Positions 60,792 through 64,000 of a stretch of DNA of 64,000 nt are shown piece after piece. Origin of the DNA: Rhizophagus prolifer (taxonomy: Eukaryota > Glomeromycota > Glomeromycetes > Glomerales > Glomeraceae); NCBI GenBank assembly GCA_019425655.1, contig NQWY01033760.1, forward strand, positions 1 through 64,000, in the 5' to 3' direction. Position 1 is the first letter of the stretch. Each line of letters opens with the position of its first letter. The position numbers and the translations under genes were made by a program. Under the pieces are notes generated by a model. The model made no database searches. It was not told where the DNA came from and saw nothing but the letters and a program-made list of their open reading frames with translations.

Positions 60792-61811
60792 TTAATTATT
60801 TCTGTCTTTCAGATACTTTTGCCATTCCCAAGTTGTTTTGAGCGCTTCTTCCAAAGTGGTTTCCGATTTCCAGTTGAGTTCTTTCTCAGCTTTGTCAGCA
60901 TTAGCATAAGCAATCGTGATATCACCTTCTCTTCTTGGGCAAATCTGGTAAGGAACTGCAACATTATTTGCCAATTCAAAAGCCTTAACCACTTCTAAAA
61001 CTGACGAACCTTTTCCTGTTCCCAAATTATAAATATCCAAAACTGTTTCTTCTTCAGAATGCATCAGTTTTTGTAAAGCAGCAACGTGAGCTTTTGCCAA
61101 ATCTACAACATAAATATAATCCCGGATTGCTGTTCCATCTTCTGTTGGATAATCATCTCCCCAAATGCTTAATTTTTCTCTGATTCCTGCAGCAGTTTGC
61201 GTGACATAAGGAACCAAATTATTAGGAATTCCTGCTGGAAGTTCTCCTAACAAAGCAGTTGGGTGCGCACCAATAGGATTGAAATATCTCAGCAAAGTAA
61301 CTCTTTTGTTATAGGCTCTGGAAAAATCTTTCAAGATATCTTCGCCCATTTGCTTGGTTTTTCCGTAAGAAGATTCGGCTTCTTTCAAAGGTGTATTTTC
61401 ATCAATTGGCATTTTGTCGGCTTGGCCGTAAACCGTACAGGATGAGCTGAAAATAAAGTTGGAAATATTTCTTTCTTTAAATTCCTGAAGGACATTAATC
61501 AAAGAAAATAAATTGTTTTCATAATATTTTAAAGGCTCAGTCATACTCTCTCCTACCGCTTTTGAAGCTGCAAAATTGATACAACCTTCGATGTCGTGTG
61601 CTTCGAAAACCTGTTTCAATAATTCTTTTCTTTTGAGATCAAAAGGATAAAATATCGGACGTTTTCCTGTGATCTCTTCAATGTTATCAAGGATAAATTT
61701 TTCCGAATTCGATAAGTCATCAACAATAATGACATCGAAATTATGATTAATGAGTTCTACAACTGTGTGTGAACCGATATAGCCTAGACCGCCTGTTACA
61801 AGTATGGACAT
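60792..61811 (-). CDS. galE: UDP-glucose 4-epimerase
   Basis: 339 residues, normal GalE length. Motifs: ILVTGGLGYIGSHTVVELI (NAD binding), FAASKAVGESM, FSSSCTVYGQAD with the catalytic Ser, and YGKTKQMGE (Tyr149-region, YxxxK). LLRYFNPIGAHPTALLGE and DGTAIRDYIYVVDLAKAH are the sugar-nucleotide binding parts typical for GalE rather than other epimerases. It lies 25 bases downstream of the DegT aminotransferase gene on the same strand, so the two probably form an operon for nucleotide-sugar or surface-glycan synthesis. Confidence 0.94.
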   Translation of the reverse strand: MSILVTGGLGYIGSHTVVELINHNFDVIIVDDLSNSEKFILDNIEEITGKRPIFYPFDLKRKELLKQVFEAHDIEGCINFAASKAVGESMTEPLKYYENNLFSLINVLQEFKERNISNFIFSSSCTVYGQADKMPIDENTPLKEAESSYGKTKQMGEDILKDFSRAYNKRVTLLRYFNPIGAHPTALLGELPAGIPNNLVPYVTQTAAGIREKLSIWGDDYPTEDGTAIRDYIYVVDLAKAHVAALQKLMHSEEETVLDIYNLGTGKGSSVLEVVKAFELANNVAVPYQICPRREGDITIAYANADKAEKELNWKSETTLEEALKTTWEWQKYLKDRNN

Positions 61812-61836
61812 TTAATTAATTATAAGTTATGAATTA

Positions 61837-62967
61837 TTAGTTTTTCTCAAAAAACTCCAAAACAGAATCTGTAATATATTTCAATTGCTCTTCATCCAGT
61901 TCAGTATGCATTGGTAGAGAAATGACCTGATCTAATAATTTATCTGTGTTGACAAAATCTGCAGGATTGCTTTCCTGATAATACGCTTTTTGTTTTCTAA
62001 GTGCAACCGGATAATAGATCATTGCCGGAATTTCTTTTTCTGTTAAGAACTGTTGTAACTCGTTGCGTTTTCCGTTTGTGATTCTCAGTGTATATTGATG
62101 AAAAACGTGCGTTGAATTTTTCGCTCTTTTTGGAGTCAGGATATTTTCGTGGCCGGCAAAAGCTTCATCATAGTAATCCGCCGCTTTTCTTCTCGCTTCG
62201 TTATATGAGTCAAGATTTGGTAATTTCTTTCTCAAAATTGCTGCCTGGATACTGTCTAGTCTGGAGTTAACGCCTACTTCATCATGATAATAACGCTCGT
62301 ACATCCCGTGATTCACAATTCCTCTTAATCTGTGTGCTAATTCGTCATCGTTGGTAAAAATAGCACCTCCGTCTCCATAGCACCCTAAATTTTTTGAAGG
62401 GAAGAATGACGTTGTTCCAATAGTTCCCATTGTACCTGATTTTTTGGAAGCCCCGTCAGAGAAAATAAAATCTGCGCCAATTGCCTGGGCATTATCTTCA
62501 ACTACATATAGACTATGTTCTTTTGCTATTTTTAGAATCTCTTCCATATCAGCACATTGTCCGAAAAGATGAACCGGAATGATGGCTTTTGTTTTAGGCG
62601 TAATAGCTTTCTTTATGGCTTCCGTATCAATAGTGAAAGTATCGTAATCCACATCTACCAAAACGGATTTCAGTTTCAATAAATGAATAACTTCAACTGT
62701 TGCAGCAAATGTAAAATCTGCTGTAATTACTTCATCACCTTCTTTCAGGTCAAGAGCCATTAAAGCAATCTGAAGTGCGTCTGTCCCGTTTGCACAAGGA
62801 ATAACATGTTTTACATCCAAATAATTTTCAAGATCTGATTGAAAGGACTTGACCTCCGGACCATTTATAAAAGCGGCAGAATCCATTACATTGAGAACTG
62901 CATTATCAACTTCACTTTTAATTTTATAATACTGGTTTTGTAAATCAACCATTTGGATTTTTTTCAT
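61837..62967 (-). CDS. DegT/DnrJ/EryC1/StrS family sugar aminotransferase
   Basis: About 376 residues from ATG 62967 (MKKIQMVDLQNQYYKIKSEVD). PLP-dependent aminotransferase acting on keto-sugar nucleotides. HVIPCANGTDALQIAL is the cofactor phosphate region, VVEDNAQAIGADF carries the Asp that binds PLP nitrogen, and the Schiff-base lysine is in SFFPSKNLGCYGDGGA (about Lys193). The residue pattern is like WecE/ArnB/WbpE relatives, but the exact substrate cannot be told. First gene of the pair with galE. The sequence TATTTG lies only 3 bases before the ATG, so the transcript may be leaderless. Confidence 0.92.
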   Translation of the reverse strand: MKKIQMVDLQNQYYKIKSEVDNAVLNVMDSAAFINGPEVKSFQSDLENYLDVKHVIPCANGTDALQIALMALDLKEGDEVITADFTFAATVEVIHLLKLKSVLVDVDYDTFTIDTEAIKKAITPKTKAIIPVHLFGQCADMEEILKIAKEHSLYVVEDNAQAIGADFIFSDGASKKSGTMGTIGTTSFFPSKNLGCYGDGGAIFTNDDELAHRLRGIVNHGMYERYYHDEVGVNSRLDSIQAAILRKKLPNLDSYNEARRKAADYYDEAFAGHENILTPKRAKNSTHVFHQYTLRITNGKRNELQQFLTEKEIPAMIYYPVALRKQKAYYQESNPADFVNTDKLLDQVISLPMHTELDEEQLKYITDSVLEFFEKN

Positions 62968-63118
62968 ACGCAAATATTTATTTTTTTTAAGACTTATATA
63001 GTTGCCAATTTGTAAATGTTTCTTTTTATAAAGAATTATTACAGCAATTTCATAAGCAAAAACTTTATTTTGTAAATTTACATTTATTTATTTGTTTAAA
63101 AAATCTAAATACGGAAAC

Positions 63119-64000
63119 GTGAAAAAAATTTTTACAATTGTCTCGGTGGGATTTTCTCTATATGCTGCCGCTCAAACAGAACTGGTTTTTGTTTTTTTCA
63201 AAGACAAGCCAAACAAAGCGGCTTTCTATAGCAATCCGTTATCAGAATTGACCCAAAAATCACTTAATAGGCGGACAAGTCTCGGAATTACTCTTACAGA
63301 TCAGGATGCGCCAATCGAGCCAACTTATATCCAGAATATTAAAAATCTCGGATTTACAGTTACTGACTACTCCAAATGGCTGAATGGCGTTGCTGTAAAC
63401 GCGACATCTGCACAAATCGCGCAGTTGTCTCAGCAAAGTTATGTGGATCACGTAGAAACTTTTGTCAGAAACCCAAGTGGAGGTATCCGAAAAGAAAAAA
63501 TTGACAAATTCAAACAATTTAATCAGCAAAGCACCAGTCGCGATATATTAACAACTTTCAATTATGGGAATAGTCTGGCACAAACCAACCAGATTAATCT
63601 TCGCCAGCTACATGTAGCCGGTTATACCGGAACAGGAATGTCCATAGCTGTTATTGACACGGGCTTTCCTTATGTTAATACGGGCAGCGCATTTAAAAGA
63701 ATGCGTGACAACGGACATATCAAAGCGACTTACAATTTTGTAACAAAAAGTTCAAGTGTTTATACGACGTCACTTAATCCTCATGGCGCTATGTGTTTGG
63801 GAATCATTGGCGGATATATTGACGGTACTTTTGTTGGTTCGGCACCTGACGCTGATTTTTATCTGTATGCTTCGGAGAATGCTGATGTTGAAATTCCTGA
63901 AGAACAATTATATTGGATAGAAGCCGCAGAAGAAGCGGATAGACAAGGGGTGGATGTGATTTCTACTTCATTAGGTTATTCGGAATTTGATGATAGCCGT
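63119..64000 (+). CDS. S8 (subtilisin-like) serine peptidase, N-terminal part
   Basis: The frame runs off the end of the window; 294 residues are visible from the GTG at 63119. Signal peptide about 1-19 (ending YAAAQ). A propeptide-like region follows (LTQKSLNRRTSLGITLTDQD, typical of Bacteroidota subtilases). Catalytic Asp in MSIAVIDTGFPYV (about residue 179) and catalytic His in NPHGAMCLGIIGG (about 222), with GVDVISTSLGY after them. The Ser and a possible T9SS sorting domain lie outside. GTG is chosen because no in-frame ATG precedes the signal peptide. Confidence 0.88.
   Translation, partial: MKKIFTIVSVGFSLYAAAQTELVFVFFKDKPNKAAFYSNPLSELTQKSLNRRTSLGITLTDQDAPIEPTYIQNIKNLGFTVTDYSKWLNGVAVNATSAQIAQLSQQSYVDHVETFVRNPSGGIRKEKIDKFKQFNQQSTSRDILTTFNYGNSLAQTNQINLRQLHVAGYTGTGMSIAVIDTGFPYVNTGSAFKRMRDNGHIKATYNFVTKSSSVYTTSLNPHGAMCLGIIGGYIDGTFVGSAPDADFYLYASENADVEIPEEQLYWIEAAEEADRQGVDVISTSLGYSEFDDSR

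Overview
The window is about 64 kb of low-GC chromosome from a member of the Bacteroidota, most likely class Flavobacteriia, family Weeksellaceae (a Chryseobacterium/Epilithonimonas-like organism). The evidence is the type IX secretion protein PorQ and a T9SS type A C-terminal sorting domain, the Bacteroidota promoter hexamer TAnnTTTG in front of many genes, the absence of strong Shine-Dalgarno sites, a TamL-type lipoprotein-barrel, and family choices such as the short archaeal-type ProS, FSA-type transaldolase and fused DAHP synthase/chorismate mutase. There is no rRNA, tRNA, CRISPR array, phage or complete insertion sequence. Most of the window is housekeeping chromosome.

Layout. 1-5 kb: end of an outer-membrane barrel, an S41 peptidase, a T9SS cargo protein, an orphan duplicated protein and an 11-unit, exactly 21-bp repeat array. 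5-17 kb: pnp, gyrA running in frame into a TPR protein, a twice-broken transaldolase, mntH with a palindromic operator, a DUF937-OmpA fusion, proS. 17-25 kb: a frameshifted Trp/Gly-rich lipoprotein, a FadL-like barrel, rsgA, and the DAHP synthase/chorismate mutase gene preceded by a 42-codon peptide made of 43 percent Phe/Tyr/Trp; then surface proteins and a TPR-membrane-AraC regulator. 25-36 kb: dnaX with an A10 slippery run, odhB-odhA, an SRPBCC protein with a frameshifted tamL, and a SpoU methyltransferase. 36-41 kb: a YtxH/holin-like envelope operon, cmk-porQ, pyrH-frr. 41-64 kb: esterases, OmpA, gcvP, epimerases, pdxJ-mscS, ung, two lactonase paralogues around a DUF5686 barrel, rsmA, idi, degT-galE and the start of a subtilase.

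How the genes work together. Central metabolism (odhAB, gcvP, transaldolase, DAHP synthase, galE), nucleotide supply (cmk, pyrH), translation (frr, proS, rsgA, rsmA, SpoU methyltransferase), RNA decay (pnp), replication and repair (gyrA, dnaX, ung), and a large share of envelope functions (barrels, OmpA proteins, TamL, PorQ, lipoproteins).

Two points deserve attention. First, the aromatic-rich leader upstream of the DAHP synthase gene looks like a transcription-attenuation leader peptide. Second, at least six normally intact genes carry small indels or lost starts (gyrA/TPR junction, transaldolase twice, Trp-rich lipoprotein, tamL, pyrH, pdxJ), with dnaX a possible programmed case. That density points to consensus or assembly error as the first explanation, and the broken genes should be read with this in mind. 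All calls are from reading the sequence and recall of families; no database search was made.
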